This document shows positions 33,043 through 46,915 of a stretch of DNA of 64,000 nt, piece after piece. The stretch is taken from the NCBI GenBank assembly GCA_029582265.1, contig CM055830.1:23048163-23112162 (forward strand). The letters run 5' to 3'. A program made the position numbers and the translations under genes. Source of the stretch: Zoroaster sp. YZ-2022. Lineage: Eukaryota > Echinodermata > Asteroidea > Forcipulatida > Zoroasteridae. Under the pieces are notes generated by a model. That model was given only the letters and a program-made list of their open reading frames with translations, was not told the DNA's origin and searched no databases. Numbering within the stretch: position 1 is the stretch's first letter; the number at the start of each line of letters is the position of its first letter.

Positions 33043-33542
33043 NNNNNNNNNNNNNNNNNNNNNNNNNNNNNNNNNNNNNNNNNNNNNNNNNNNNNNNNNN
33101 NNNNNNNNNNNNNNNNNNNNNNNNNNNNNNNNNNNNNNNNNNNNNNNNNNNNNNNNNNNNNNNNNNNNNNNNNNNNNNNNNNNNNNNNNNNNNNNNNNNN
33201 NNNNNNNNNNNNNNNNNNNNNNNNNNNNNNNNNNNNNNNNNNNNNNNNNNNNNNNNNNNNNNNNNNNNNNNNNNNNNNNNNNNNNNNNNNNNNNNNNNNN
33301 NNNNNNNNNNNNNNNNNNNNNNNNNNNNNNNNNNNNNNNNNNNNNNNNNNNNNNNNNNNNNNNNNNNNNNNNNNNNNNNNNNNNNNNNNNNNNNNNNNNN
33401 NNNNNNNNNNNNNNNNNNNNNNNNNNNNNNNNNNNNNNNNNNNNNNNNNNNNNNNNNNNNNNNNNNNNNNNNNNNNNNNNNNNNNNNNNNNNNNNNNNNN
33501 NNNNNNNNNNNNNNNNNNNNNNNNNNNNNNNNNNNNNNNNNN
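33043..33542. other. Assembly gap (500 N)
   Basis: Exactly 500 N, an arbitrary gap size. True distance unknown. Sequence on the right shows no EGF units. Confidence 1.
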
Positions 33543-36500
33543 CAGTAGATCTAATGTTTTGAACAAGTTCTGCTAGTATGTAGATGTGAGCATCATCTTT
33601 AGATATAGTAAGATTTGTGATGACATATTGAAATAATCTCTTTTGAGTAGTAGGGTTCTAGAAGAACCTTTGGTTATCAACATTTCAATCTGTATGCTTT
33701 GATCATCTTCAAGGAGAATGTGGAATGCTGGTGCAGGAGGGCTTAAGTAGCTCGGTGGAGGCCCTGATCACTAGATGTAGCTGTGCCAATTCCCTTTAAA
33801 AAATTTGAAATACATTTATAATTATGTGAAATAACAAGTCAAATGTATTATTACACAATTTATTTATAAAGTGAAAGATAATATTGTAAAAAAAAATTGT
33901 TTAATTGCTAAATATCAACACACCATCCTAAAAACATTCAAATAATAAACCCCATATCCACTATTTATTTTAAGCTAGGATTCAACTTAAAAGGTTCAGG
34001 GTTAAAAGCTGTAAACCTTAAATTTATTTGGGAACTACCAACTTGTATTCTCTTTCACTTACTATTACTATTATATCATGATTGTACAAACTATACTATT
34101 TCTATGACAGTAACCAGTGGGTTAATATTTCATGTTTAAGATGATAACAAGTCCCAGGCATGTCAAATACAATGTTCCAAGTTAACTCCATGGAAATTTC
34201 TTGCAGTACTTGGGGGTTTGCATGGTGAATGATATAATAATTAATATTATTATTAAATACAAACTTACCCAACTGAGGTCACGAATAAACTTCACTGCCC
34301 AACTTTGCCAGCAAACAATCCTTTTAGATGATATGGTGTATATACATTTACTAACCTAAATATATAATTGTCTTAATTGAGTTAAAACCATCAACCATGT
34401 CAACAAACAACAACAGCTGATTTTTAGTAACCATTCTAGATTATATGTGTGGTACATAATCACATACACAGTCTGGTAACCACCATTATGTATGTCTCTA
34501 CAGTGCATATGGGTCGGGGAACATTTACGTTAAACTGACAACGAGGGCGCCCTTCAAACAAAACTTTCAGGGGGCATGTACAGGGGTTAGAAATATCAAT
34601 TTGTTATTTTAATGATTATTCTTGTTTCTAATAGGCCTGTACATTTTTTGAGGGGCAGAATATAAAAAGTAAAAAAAGTGAAATAATACCCCCTAATAAG
34701 ACCATGCACTCCCGTATCAGTATCAGAATCCTGAAACTGTCACATCATCAAGTAGCAAAACAATTAATGTTTGAATTAATTACAAAGGAATTTGAATGGA
34801 TTCAATGAATTTGAATAAAGTTTAAATTTTTGCATCACTGTAAAATATGTCGTTAATTATAGCAAACAATTAATGTTTGAATGAATTACAAAATACTGTT
34901 ATTTTGTGTTATCATTGTTCTTGGTTTCGACGTAACTTGACCTTTAATCCCATGGTAGTGGATAATGAAACGTCCTTTTAAAAACAATGATCAGAGACTG
35001 AAATTGGTCATCCTGCAACCCATTGTCAATGCAGTCCCATGAATGCATAGATGTACACGGATAGTCGCCCCACGGGGGACCAAAAATCTTTATCATTCCA
35101 CGAACTGTCGTAACTTTATACGTCATGTTCGGTTTCCGAAAACAGGCAAACGATAATTTCAAAAAACGACGTTTGATTTTGAATAGAAATATCAGTCAGA
35201 AAAACGATTTGACACAAACGATAATTATTTAATGAATCTACGGTTATTCTGCTGCGAAACTGCATCAAGTGGTTTTTATTGTTAATCTGTTTTGAAAAAT
35301 GAGTCTTTGGGAAACATGCCCAACTTTACCACTTTCTCAGAAAAAAGGTAAGTCCGAGATACGACGGTTCTGGTACGACTGACAATTAATTGTTACCCCT
35401 ATGCTTTAATGAAAGTAAAAGCAATTATGAAATTCCTTTAGGTTGTTTGTTAAAGTAAAAGTATTAATTTAAAAAGTTTATATCATCTGATTTTTTTTGT
35501 ATTCAGTCCAGCAAGGCATTAATTTATCAAAATCGCAAACGAAAAAACGATCGTTTTAAAGGATTTGAAAACCATCATCCATCTTTTTGTGTCTTTTTTT
35601 TATAGCTGAGGCACTGCATACAAATTATGCATACTGTGCTCAAATATTTGTAAAATTTTCAAATTCATCCCACTCTCTTTCCTTTTAATTAATTTTAAAA
35701 ACTGGAATGTCAAAACAACTGAACGTTAAAGATGCTTCCAACAATAAAAGATCGAGAAAGGGGCTGAAAAGTGAGATAAAAAAGGGGAGAGAAAAAATGG
35801 GAGATTGGATACGTGCAATTGCTTTTACAAGTCCCCTATAAAAAGTATTCAATAGAATTATAACCTCGTCAGGGTACATCAACGTTTGAACTTCTATTTT
35901 AAAAAAAGGAAATAATTGATATAAAACTGATTTTACTCCCCCAAACAGGTTCAAAGTGTTATAAAAGCGGGGATGTCTCTTCACGTTTTATGTGCGCTTT
36001 CTTTGTAAAAATTTGGATTTTTGAAAAACTTAAATTTTCTAAAATGTCTGATTTCCTGTTTTATCATTGTGTGGGTTTTTGTGATACAAATAACAAGTTA
36101 TTAACTTGTTGCATTGTTTGCTAGTGTTATTTTTAACAATATTTTAATCGATTTAAAATAATGAGGGGAAAAATTACTTCAAAACCCACAACAAAAGAGG
36201 GCGCTAGTTTTTAATAAACTTTTGCCAGTCTTGAAGAAGTAAAGTAAGTGTCCAATGAACTTTAAGATATTTAATTGGTATAGCATTTATCTTTTAAAAC
36301 ACCTTAAACGTTTTAAATGAGAGCATAGTGTACATAATTGTTGGATTTTCAATCGTTATTAGTGTGATGATAGATACAATAATCAGGATATCATGCTGAT
36401 TATAAACTAATCAGTGAAAGGACGTGTCGAGTTTAGAATTTTACAGGCAAGCTGCCTCGGGATTCCGTTGATTTATCAGCTGAATTTTCCTCTTTAATCC

Positions 36501-37020
36501 GTGATTCACCTTCCTAATTAACTTGTGAATTAAACAGTTAAAGGTTATGTACACCATTGGTAATTTCAGAAATACCTTTGGTAAAATATTTAAAGGCAGT
36601 ACGTGGTGATTATCAAATTGTATTTATTTATTTATGTTTGTTTTAATCTATTACTTTTAATCTAACGGCTGATTTCATATAATGAGGCACTGCAGTGCTG
36701 AGCAAATATTTTGTCTGAGCTACTGAAATTTTCGAGAAAATGTTATAAATTAATTTACTTGGCATGCAAAGACCACGTAAATAAGGTAGCATATCCGGTG
36801 TATAAAAACATCACAAAACATTATGTAACCGTTAGTTGCATTCAGATTTTCGAATTGATTGTATGGAGTGGTACAAATGAACTAAAATTATTTATCGGTA
36901 ATAATTTCATTTCTTTTAGATGAGTTTGCCATAGCCAACAAAAATTATTAGACATCCCGAATGCCACTAGCTGACATGGAGCTCCAATGTCAAATTTGTC
37001 AGCCATGGTGAACATGGGTC
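33543..37020. other. AT-rich region, no gene recognised
   Basis: Read on both strands. The minus ORF at 34944-35162 (MTYKVTTVRGMIKIFGPPWG) looks partly protein-like but no family was recognised. A TTAA-linked phrase TTTAAAGGCAGTACGTGGTG near 36590 resembles the end of a common echinoderm MITE; weak. Confidence 0.35.
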
Positions 37021-37298
37021 GAGGAAGAAATATACACAAAAATTAAGTATAAGTTACCCTTAGCCTAGGTTAGGATAAATTGTACTGCACATACCTAAGC
37101 TTTGTTAATAGGCTAATTCAAAGCACAATGGCTATCGATATTCCTATATTTAATGGATTGATGTAAATGTTAATTTCTATGTTTATTACAATTTGCCAAT
37201 CCGTGTATAACTTGTAAAATTTATGAAAAACGTGCTCATTTTACACCAGAGGTGCAAGTGGAAGAAATAACTAAATTATACGACATATCAAAGACTGG

Positions 37299-38237
37299 AT
37301 GGGACCACACATGTTCAAACAGATGGAAATCACAGCCATCCCATTGTTTCGATTCAAGCGCATTGATGGGACAACTGGGATGCATTTCAGGCTTTGGAGC
37401 TCAGACGCTGAGCACAGCTTGAATACATTGCTGGAGAAGAAGAACCACACAGGATTCTCTTGGGCTGTTATGTTTCAAGGTAGGTCCTAATCCGTTAATT
37501 TTCAGTGATTTCTCACTACTTAATATTAAATCACTCAATATCATTAGGTACATGGTGAAATGTTTATATAAATAATAGTTAAATGTCACTTGATGATCTG
37601 TTTGAACAACATTTTATGCATATAAATGATTGATATTCAATATCCTCAGTGATTTTCTCACTTCATTTCCAAGTTAATTTTAGTGACTCTGTATAGTACA
37701 TGGTTGTGAACAAATAATGTAAATTGTACAAGTTTGATCAAAATTGCTCTTGTTATTATTGTAGACAATCCCAAATGTCTAGATTGTCCTGGAGTGGGTT
37801 AAGCCGATCTACAAAAATGGATTTGCATCAGCTAAGGAAAGATCTACCAAAGGTCTGAGGGACGGTTTCCGATAGAGCAAACAGTGGTGGATGGACTTTA
37901 TGCGTAACATTGAAAACCTAGGAAGGTAATTCTGAAGTTAAATGTTTAAACTTAAACCAAATACGATACAATTGTTCACGATAGAGAACACTGTAACACC
38001 TATAGTAATAAATTGTGCAACCCACGTACAGAAATTAACGGTTATAACGTTTACATTCAGGTCCCAGCGAAGGAGACAATATGGTTCAAAAGAACTGGTG
38101 GAGTTCTCAAGTCACGACCATCCACTGATGAGGAGTGTATCCTTTCAAAAGATTACAAGCCTGCAAAAGAACTGACGGAAGACTGCCTCCAGTATGATAT
38201 TAGAATTGAACCCAGTAATGACATTGCAACATTTTAA
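37299..38237 (+). pseudogene. Unidentified multi-exon gene, copy A (frames broken)
   Basis: Counterparts of the copy B exons lie near 37307-37481, 37766-37926 and 38061-38200. Losses such as the missing bases around 37830-37870 break the frame found in copy B. Probably sequence error rather than true decay. Confidence 0.5.
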
Positions 38238-38489
38238 TTGTAAACGACAATAATTTAGTATTTGTCCACGGTATACAATTTAATTTCAAATACAGTACAG
38301 TAATCGAGACAATAAATTCATAACAAAAACAAACGCTAAACTAGATATAAGTTTTGTCCAACAAAAACAAGGTGTTCGGTTGAAGTTAAAATGGTTACGT
38401 CATCAATTTGAAGTGTTGAAGAAGTCAAATGTTAACGTCTGTTGAAGTTCTCGTGAGAAGTTTATGAATACAATACAATACTGAATTTA

Positions 38490-39600
38490 GAAATTATTTA
38501 ATATTAAACTTTGACTTCCGGTTTGGACAGGAAGTGAAGGTCAGTCAGTGGGGTCACCTTTGTGTAATACTTTTGACAATTAACAATCTGTACAATGGAC
38601 AAAATGTCAATTTACCTCCTGTGGTTGTTGAGATGATTTTTAATATTAAACTTTACTCGGTTTGGACAGGAAGTAAGGTCAAATTGGGATAAATATTTTT
38701 TGACAAATTGACCCTTGTACAAAATTAAACTTACCTTTTGTTGTAGATATGATTTTTTTATATTAAACTTTTACTTCCGTGGACAGGAAGTAAGGTCAAA
38801 TTAGTCATCTTTTGTAAAATTATACAACAACGATCTGTACAATAGTGCAAGATTGTTTAATTTACTTTGTGGTTGTTGAGTATGATTGTTTTAAATATTA
38901 AACTTTGACTTCCGGTTTACAAAAGGGAAATATCAAATTGGGGTCATCTTTGTGTAAAATTGTTTTGACAAAAACGATCTGGTACAGTGCAAAGATTGTG
39001 AATTACCTCTTGTGGGTTTTTGAGATATGATTGTTTTAAATATTAAACTTGACTTCCGGTTTGGACAGGGTAAGGTCAAATTAGGGGCACCTTTTGTAAA
39101 TATTTTCAACAATTAACAACTACAATGGTGCAAACATGTCAATTTACCCCTGTGGTTGTTTAGATATGATTTTTTAAATATTAAACTTTACTTCCGGTTT
39201 GGACAGGAGTAAGGTCAAATTGGGGTCACGTTTTGTAAATATTTTGACAATTAACGATCTGTCAGGTCAAAATTGGTTTTACCCTTCGGGTTGTTGAGAT
39301 AGTTTTTTTAAATAGAAAAATTTGATTTCCCGGGGTTTGGGACAGGAAGGCAAATTTCCCTTTTTGTAAATATTTTTGAATAAACCAAAATAGTACAAAA
39401 TTTGGAATTTATCTTCGGGTTGTTGAGAATTTGAAATTATTAAATTTTGACTCCGGTTTGAAAGGGTCAAATTGAGGTCACCTTTTTTTTTTGAAAGAAT
39501 CTACAATGGACAAAATTTTGAGTTTACCCCTTTTTGTTGAAAATTTTTTTTTAATATTAAACTTGACTCGGTTTGACAGGAAGTAAGGTCAAATTTACCA
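38490..39600 (+). repeat. Tandem repeat, ~130-140 bp, 8-9 degraded copies
   Basis: Each copy carries ATATTAAACTTTGACTTCCG then GGTTTGGACAGGAAGTAAGG and TCAAATTGGGGTCACCTTTT, then TGTAAATATTTTGACAATTA. Copies begin near 38500, 38640, 38760, 38890, 39040, 39175, 39300, 39430 and 39545. Not present in copy B. Confidence 0.75.
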
Positions 39601-42039
39601 CAACTGTGTTTCATCACTTGTTGTCCAAAACCCAAGTTTCAATTTCATGAAGTTTGGTATGTTTTTTGAGAAATCTTTTTAAAGACCACTAAAGCTATAG
39701 GCCTCATAGTTAGAATTTCTAACGCACGAATTGGGTCATTATGGTTGTTAACGTCATCATAACGTCACTCGGTTTGATTATCATGACGTAAAAGTTTCAT
39801 CTGGAATCAATATGTGTGAAGTTTAAGTTTTAAAATTTCAATATTTTTTTATTTTAAATAGGGGGGAAAAGAAGAAGAAGAAGTAAAAAAAAAAAAAAAC
39901 CGAAAAAAAATAGGTGTTTCAAAACCAACACCTAATTGGCCCAGATAACTTAAAGAGTTTTTAAAAAGCATTTTATTATTTAAGGGTTTTTAAAGGGAAA
40001 CTGCCTTAAAAAATAACCCTTAAACAGGGAAGTTGAACAGTCGCCTGTAGACTATATACCTCACAGACCAAAATTGCCAGACTACTTGAGAAGGATGAGG
40101 AGAAAATGGTTACTGCACTGGTTCAGCAGTTCGGACGGGCCTTGCAACCAAGATACACGGGATCTGACCCAAAAGACATTGAACTGTTGACTTGAGATCG
40201 CTTTTTTGGGGGGGATTTTTTCCTTACAGGGGGTTGCTACCAAAACAAAGAAAATGAGCTAGAAAAATTAGAAATTATTAAAATTTTGTTTTTTCAGTGT
40301 TTAATAATTGAAAAAAATTTTTAAATGTTTTTTGAAAATCATGTAGGTCATTGAAAAAAATTTTTGTAGACCCCGCCTTTTTTGGGTTTAAACCCTTTAG
40401 AAGCCCTTTTAAGATTGGCCCCCGTCTTTTGTTTTTGGGAAAATGTTTTTTTTAGATGGAAATGTTATTTTTAATTATTGAGAAATTACCTGATTTAGAT
40501 TTTTTGGGGGTCCCTTTTAATGGAAACGAAAATATTATCATCGGGCCCTTTTTTTTTTTTTTTTTTAACCCCTGAAATTATGGATATTATGGCCACCATC
40601 TGTGGGGCGGGCTCGCATAGAGCCCCTATAGTGTCGGATGTTTGTATGATCTTGCAGGCTGCAAAAAGCCCGCTGTAAACCTATTTTTTAATCCCCACCA
40701 ACAACCTTTTTTTCGTTTTGTTTTTTTTTTTTTAAAAATTGAAAACGAAATATTATTTTTTTTTTTTTAAAAATTTAACAGGACAAACTTAAATTGTATC
40801 CCAGCCTCAAACGTACCTATTTTTCGAAATTTAAAAAGGGGCCCTGGGGGGGCCCCCCGAAAAGCAACTAAAAATTTTAATAAATATAAAAACAAATTTT
40901 TAAAAAAAAAGGTTTAAAAAAAGATATGTAAAAAAAAAGAGGGGGACAAATGGTTCATGCACAAAAAAAAAAAAAAAAACTTTATTACAGGTTTTTAAAA
41001 AGTTTTCATTTTGCTGTAAGCTCTTTCCCAAAATTTCAAGAAAAATAATATGAAATTGTAACAATCACAAAAACAATTGTTGTTAACCAATAGACGTCGT
41101 TTCTATAGATATTTATAAGTTTATTTATGAAAAGATGAAAATTTTTCCAAAAGTGGACCAAATTATTAATGCGGGGGTTTTATAAAAAAAAGAATTTATA
41201 TTTTAAACCCAACAAAAACAGACTGGTACTAGCCTTTAAAAAAAAACCGTTAAGTAAAATAACGGGGAACAGTTAATGTTTGGATCAAAGAATGAATGGG
41301 AAATTGGGTATTTCAATTAAATTGGAACAATTCAACAAAAAAAAGTAAAATTTGGTAAAAAAGGGGAAACCCAAAAATAGAGGCCCAAAATTTGAAGTTT
41401 TTTTTTTTTAAAAAATACTATTAAAAAAAAATTATAACGTTTGAGGGAGTATTTTTTCTTTTATAAAAGTTGACTTTAAATTGGAATCTGTAATTGTTTA
41501 AATAATTTTGAGGGAAAAGGCAAAAGCAATATTACAAAAATTGTGTTTGGCAAAAAAAAGGACAAAACCCACAAACCAATATTTATTGGTAAAAAATTGA
41601 ATTTAGAAAATTTAATAAATAATGATTTATTTAAAAACTATGAATTTTTTTTTTTTTTTTTCAAAGAATTTTTATTTCATGAAAATTAGGAAAGTAGACT
41701 TTGATTAAGTCAAAATTTTTAAATGTTACCAGTGGGATAACAGTGAATAGATAAGCCCAAAAAAACAAAAATTTTTAATGATTGGGCAGAAAAGGCCTTT
41801 TTTCCTTCCTAAAGGGGAGACAAAAATTTAAAAAACCCAAAGACACTCTTCAATCCCCTTTTGTTTTTCTTTAATCCATCTTCCATAAAAAAGCAAATTT
41901 AACATTTCAAACATTTACAGTCCATTGATTTAAACTGCCACAAAAATCCACTTATTTCCCTCTCATCTGGGTTTCGCCCAAATAAGGCAGTGTTTTTATG
42001 CGGTTATGTTCAATCCACAACGTTCAAAAATTCGTCAAA

Positions 42040-42330
42040 ATCCCTGTTTGGTTGTCGTCGTCGTCGTCGACGATGGTTCCCGGGAAATCACATTTTGTGA
42101 CTTTACCGCCGCCTCCGAGTTCTCCCCGTTTTGATGTTGCTACCGCCCTCCCGTGAAAGTTTCCGCGATGTTCTTTGGGGTTTTCATGGTGGACCCTCTC
42201 CACCCGTCTCACCACTACCAGCCCCGCTGCTGCTTCTCTGATAGGGTATGGACGCATCTTTTTGCTGGCGGGGGTTTCCAGTCGCGCCCCGCCAGCCCTC
42301 CATCATCTGTTTTCCAACTTTTTTAAAACA
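42040..42330. other. CpG-rich segment
   Basis: Rich in CpG with a (GTC)n run at 42052-42070. It could be a gene promoter or 5' exon: a minus ORF contains GELGGGGKVTKCDFPGTIVD. No gene recognised. Confidence 0.3.
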
Positions 42331-42334
42331 TCCA

Positions 42335-42480
42335 GCGGCGTAGCCCGGGGCCCGGGGGGGGCCCGGGGCCTGGGGGCCTGGGGCCCGGGGCCAAAAAAGA
42401 AAAAAAAAAAAGGAAAACCCATACCCTGGCCCCCCCTGAAAAGACCCGGCCCCCCCCACTGAAAAAATCCCACGCTGCTG
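42335..42480. repeat. G/C-homopolymer repeat fragment
   Basis: GCGTAGCCCGGGGCCC, then runs of G, then CCCCCCCTGAAAA and AAAATCCCACGCTGCTGAAT. Reads as a dispersed repeat end with poly-G/C, further distorted by sequence errors. Confidence 0.45.
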
Positions 42481-43079
42481 AATACTTAGAACACCCGACG
42501 CCAATCACCCCAAAACTCCGGAAAAAATTAAAAACATGGTTTTGTCATCGAAAGGACAACTTTTTTATGTCCTTTTTTCCCTTTTTTTGATAGGGAGAAT
42601 GATCAGAATGCGTTTTATGACTGATAAGGCCCCCCAGGGATTGAGTTTGGGTTTTTAAAAACATAATTAAAACTAAAATTTTCCCTGGAGTGGGGCTGCC
42701 ATTCAATTTGGCATCCAACTGTTTTCTTTTCTCCCCTTAATTTTTTTTTTTTGCCATTTCCAAGGGCCTGCATGGGGAAAAAAGCCGATGCATACCAGGG
42801 CATTTGTTTTCTGTTATCAGGATGACAACTAATAAACCAGTGGAATGATAACTTTCTTCCAAACATCATTTTATTCCCAACCCCATGTTTCCGCTCATTG
42901 TTGATACGCCATCATGGCGTATGGGAAAATGTACATCCCCAAACAGATTGTTCCAAATTCCTTTATTGAAAAAAGCCCCAATTAACGGTAACTGAATTAC
43001 AAAATTTCCGGTAATTTTAATAAATTTCATTACAACAAGTATTTATCATTGCGCCATTCCCATGGCGCCCACAAGGATT

Positions 43080-44880
43080 TAATATGACATAATAAATACA
43101 AATCAGGATAGAATAAGACATAAATTGATGCAAAATTAATGAGGGAAACAAGTGAGTTTTAGAGCCTTCTTGAAGGCATTAACAGAAACAGATTGTCTGA
43201 TATAAACAGAAGGAGTTGTTCCATAGCTTGGATGCACAAACAGTGAAAGATCTATCACCAGCCTGGACTCTTGTGATGGGATATTCAAAGCCGGAATAGT
43301 CATCTGTTGATCTTAAATGCCTATTTGGAACATACAATTTCAAACAATTTGATAAATATGTTGGTGCTAAGCCATTTAGTGATTTGTACACATTATAGAA
43401 GCAATTTAAATGATATTCTTTGTTGAACTGGTATAGCCAATGAAGTGATTTTAACAGTGGTGCAGGATCGTGTCTTCTACATGTATTTACAGTGAAAACA
43501 AGTCTAGCTGCCCAATTCTGTAGACGTTGCAAACGGATGATGTATGACTTTGGAAGTGAGGATAAAAAGTCCATTGCAGTAATCTAAAGAGATGAGTCAA
43601 AGAGCGGTACAATGATAGCAAGTTCTTGATAAATGAATTTGCGAATACGAGTTATATTCCTCATGTGAAAAGTGACAGTTCGACTAACATTTGCAATATG
43701 AGAAGACATTGTCATATTTGTATCAAAAGAAGATACACCAAGATTTGTTATGGTTTGTGACGGCTTAATGCAGGCATTGCCAATGGATAAAGTGATATCT
43801 GGTAGACGTTTGAGGGTGTGTGGAGAAGCTGCGATAAAAATTCGGTTTTACTGTCTCATTGAGTTCCAACATATTTCATTCATCCAGTTTTGATATTACC
43901 GATACAAGTTTTTGTAGCTTAGAAATTTGCATTTTTCAGATCACCAGGTTTTTTTGGATTAAAGGATACATGGAGTTGCGTATCATCCAGCATACACATG
44001 ATGGGTTTACCTGATGACTGATGTAATGTCACTAACTGGTAGAGTATATTATAGTATACCCACTGGGCCAACCACAGAGCCTGAGGGTGAATAGAGTTGA
44101 CAGTAATAGGGTCCAAAAAGTTCACCAGCTATATCCAATTGGTTTGACCAAGCCATCTAGATATGAACGAAACCCCCTGTTCACTTTGGCACCAATACGC
44201 TTGGATAAACGAGAAATTAAAATCAGATGGTCAGTTGTATCAAAGGCTGCTTGATGAATCCAATAATACGAGGAGTACAACATTGTTATGATTATGGTGA
44301 AGTCATAATATCATGCTTTACTTTGATCAGAGCAAGATTCTGTGCATATGTTTTGACCTATAGGCAGATTGATGTGGGTTAGCCATGTTATTTAAGTCCA
44401 TGTGTCCAACGAGTCTTGAGCAAGCAAATTTCTCCACAAGTTTTCCAGCAAACGTGAGGTTTGCTACAGGCCTGTAATTTTTCAAAGTGTTCTTGTCAAG
44501 CGATGGCTTTCAGTAAAGGTTTAATAATAGAGTGAGCACCATTTGGGAAAAAATACCTGTAGATAATGAAGAATTAACAATGTTGTGAGAACTGGTAAGG
44601 ATTGTGAGATGTTTTTCTTTAAGTACCATGTAGGAATGGGATCAAGACGACTAGATTTGCTTGGTGAAGTAGATATAACTTTCAAAACTTCTTCCTCTCA
44701 CTGGCCAGTCGAAAAACAGAAAGCTTAGGTACAATAGTATCAGAAATTATCGCAAAATCAAGTAGTTGTAGAAAGCTGGTTGAGTATCAAGATCCTGTCT
44801 AATATTAACCAATTTTGGTAACAAAATTATGTTACAAATCTGTTGCTGAGAAGACGTGCAGAATCACAGTAAGGCAGGTG
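43080..44880 (-). mobile_element. Decayed CR1/L2-like LINE
   Basis: Read from 44880 down the order is RT N-terminal part (STSPSKSSRLDPIPTWYLKK near 44680-44620), a fingers/palm stretch with stops, degenerate motif C (MCMLDDTQLHVSFNP near 44000, Y-A-D-D changed to M-L-D-D), then an intact-looking C-terminal ORF. Many stops and frame changes: an old, dead copy. Confidence 0.8.
43179..43574 (-). pseudogene. LINE RT C-terminal domain
   Basis: Encodes LPKSYIIRLQRLQNWAARLV, HDPAPLLKSLHWLYQFNKEY, LNGLAPTYLSNCLKLYVPNR and FTVCASKLWNN. This is the standard C-terminal block of CR1/L2 RT proteins. A frameshift near 43210 moves the last stretch, SVSVNAFKKALKLTCFPH (to about 43132), to another frame. Confidence 0.85.
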
Positions 44881-45370
44881 ATGTACATGTTTGTTCAACA
44901 GTGAGTTAATGATACGATACGTCTTTGCTGTTTACATGACGATAAATTTATCTTTTAAAATGCTTCCTTTAGCGATAACAGTAAGATCGGTTACATTTCT
45001 TTTTGCCAATATTAAACAATTCTCGATCTTTTGGTCTGATCAGGACTTTCGCCATCCTGCGTTCAACGACGGCGGTTACGGCGGGCAAGATGAATCAATT
45101 CGTTATTACCATGTCATACGACTTTTTTAATACCGACGAGTTTTGTCCTTTGCAGGAGCATTTCAAGTAAAGTTACATCTGAACGGTTTTAACGGAATTA
45201 CGTATTATTTGTACAGGTGGTACGCTAAAGCTGAGGGTGAAATAGTAATAAAAATGATACTTTACTTCAATTTCTACATTTAGGCATACATTTTGTGTTT
45301 GTATGATATGCACAATGTTCTCACAAGTACATATCCTGAACATACATAATCCAATTAAATCATGGCAACT
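44881..45370. other. Unassigned spacer
   Basis: No gene or known repeat recognised. Confidence 0.35.
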
Positions 45371-45728
45371 TAATAATAATAATAATGGAGCATTTTTTAA
45401 AACGCGCTTGCACGAGGTATCACAGCGCTGTACATTATTACCCCTGCTCGTCAGACGCATAAATCACATTCCTGCAACCATCTCGGCTCCCTGGGGAGTA
45501 TACAGCTCAATTGCTGCCATTTTGGCGCATATGGGCTAATCAAACACAACAACCAACTCTGCCCTCCCACGGTACCCATTTACTCCTGGGTGGAGAGAAG
45601 CAATTGTGGTAAAGTGTCTTGCTCAGGGACACAAGCACCACAGTCATGGTCGGGATTTGAACCCACATTCTGACGACTCAGCCATCAGAACACAAATCTG
45701 ATGCACTAAACTGCTCAACCATGGCACA
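45371..45728 (-). mobile_element. tRNA-derived SINE
   Basis: On the minus strand: a tRNA-like head with A box TGGTTGAGCAGTTTAGTGC (about 45722) and B box GGGTTCAAATCCCGACC (about 45655), the body phrase GTCCCTGAGCAAGACACTTT, then CTCCACCCAGGAGTAAATGG, and a tail of ATT units at 45374-45386. Head, body and short-repeat tail are the parts of a SINE; Pol III would transcribe it from the internal boxes. Confidence 0.75.
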
Positions 45729-46848
45729 AAATTAATGAGCGTTTACTACAAGTACTGCCTAAACACTGTACAAATACATGTACAATATAGCATACTTTTG
45801 CATTCAAACTAAACATTGTGTCATGTTTTTAGGAAACGGTGTTTTTTTTTTTGTTTTTTTTATTGAAAAATATTTGTTAATTAACATTAAATTTGGTACA
45901 GTGGCTATCTAGACACACAAACAATTGTTTTCCTAGAAGCTATCACTAATCACAATGTCCAAGAGGAACTAAATTTGAACTATTAACGAAAATTACACAT
46001 TTCTCCCAGAAAAATTAGTTTTCAAATTTTAACTTCGTAGAATTGGATTCCCTGGTCTAGAATCAATATGAAATGCTCCTCTACTACTAATGTAAAAAAT
46101 TCTCTCCATGGAGAAATTGCCCCGTAATAAGGAACATATGTATGATGCTGTGGCATTTGCTGGTCTTAAGCTTCGATGAATTAAGTTCCATCCGTTGCAA
46201 CGACACTTTAGCAATTTCGGATAATTATTTCAAAATAGACATACAGAAGTAAAACCGATCAATATAGATCAGATCAAGAAATCGTAATTTCAAGGTTTCC
46301 AACTCGGCATGCCCTTACAGTGTGTTGTTAAAATAATGTCAGTAGCAGGCATGAGCACACAATCTATAAGTTTTTTTCCTTTTTTCAGCCTGCATTTAGA
46401 TCACGAAATGTATGTAAATTAATTTCAAAAGACAAAGTTGAGCTACACGAGAACAAAAGAGTGCATTCTTAAACTGTTGTCCTCAGTAGCACCAGATTTA
46501 AACCCTAGGTTTACATTCACTAAGAGCATGGGAGTAACGGCTGCAGCAAATTAAACAGAAGTCGAGGAAGCGTTGCCTCGAGAGACATGGGCACTGGAAA
46601 AGAGATGCTAGGGTAAGGACAGGTACATTGCAGATTCTCTAGAAAAGGGTTAGAAGTCACTCAGAAGTTGGGTTTGTAAGTATCAGCACATTAATGGTAT
46701 AGAGCAAGACCAACAATAATAATATAATTTGTAAGGTTAGACATAATACCCACATCATATGAGAAGCCGTATAAAGCGCCGTGTCTTTTAAAACAGGCAA
46801 AGAAATAATTGACTAACGTGCCTTTGCTTTGGTATTTTTTCTATATAG

Positions 46849-46915
46849 GTGTCACTAGAGTACTTCTGTAGATTGTTTTGTATATATTCGGTATAAGTTT
46901 TAGTAAGAATAAGAC
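46849..46915 (+). repeat. Direct repeat, left copy
   Basis: GTGTCACTAGAG ... TTTTGTATATATTCGGTATA ... TTAGTAAGAATAAGAC. The partner is at 47465-47540. Confidence 0.6.

Larger units (their letters stand above)
37021..41690 (+). repeat. Locus copy A (degraded duplicate of 60060-63640)
   Basis: Collinear with 60060-63640 over almost all of its length. Typical pair: GCCAGACTACTTGAGAAGGA at 40077 and 61606. Compared with copy B, copy A mostly lacks single bases in short runs or has swollen homopolymers. It carries about 1.7 kb extra at 38345-40040 and lacks the 42-bp minisatellite of copy B. Confidence 0.85.
39840..43000. other. Low-quality sequence block
   Basis: Abnormal homopolymers (18 T at about 40549, long A and T runs at 40720-40990, 41400, 41640) and G/C runs not seen in the matching 61.9-63.6 kb sequence. 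Short ORFs in this block should be disregarded. Confidence 0.75.

Noticed and set aside
33023..33566. ORFs across the first N run (and likewise 59537-60073)
   Set aside because: They consist of unknown bases.
42175..42508. Gly/Pro-rich ORFs on both strands
   Set aside because: Poly-G/C repeat in a low-quality block.
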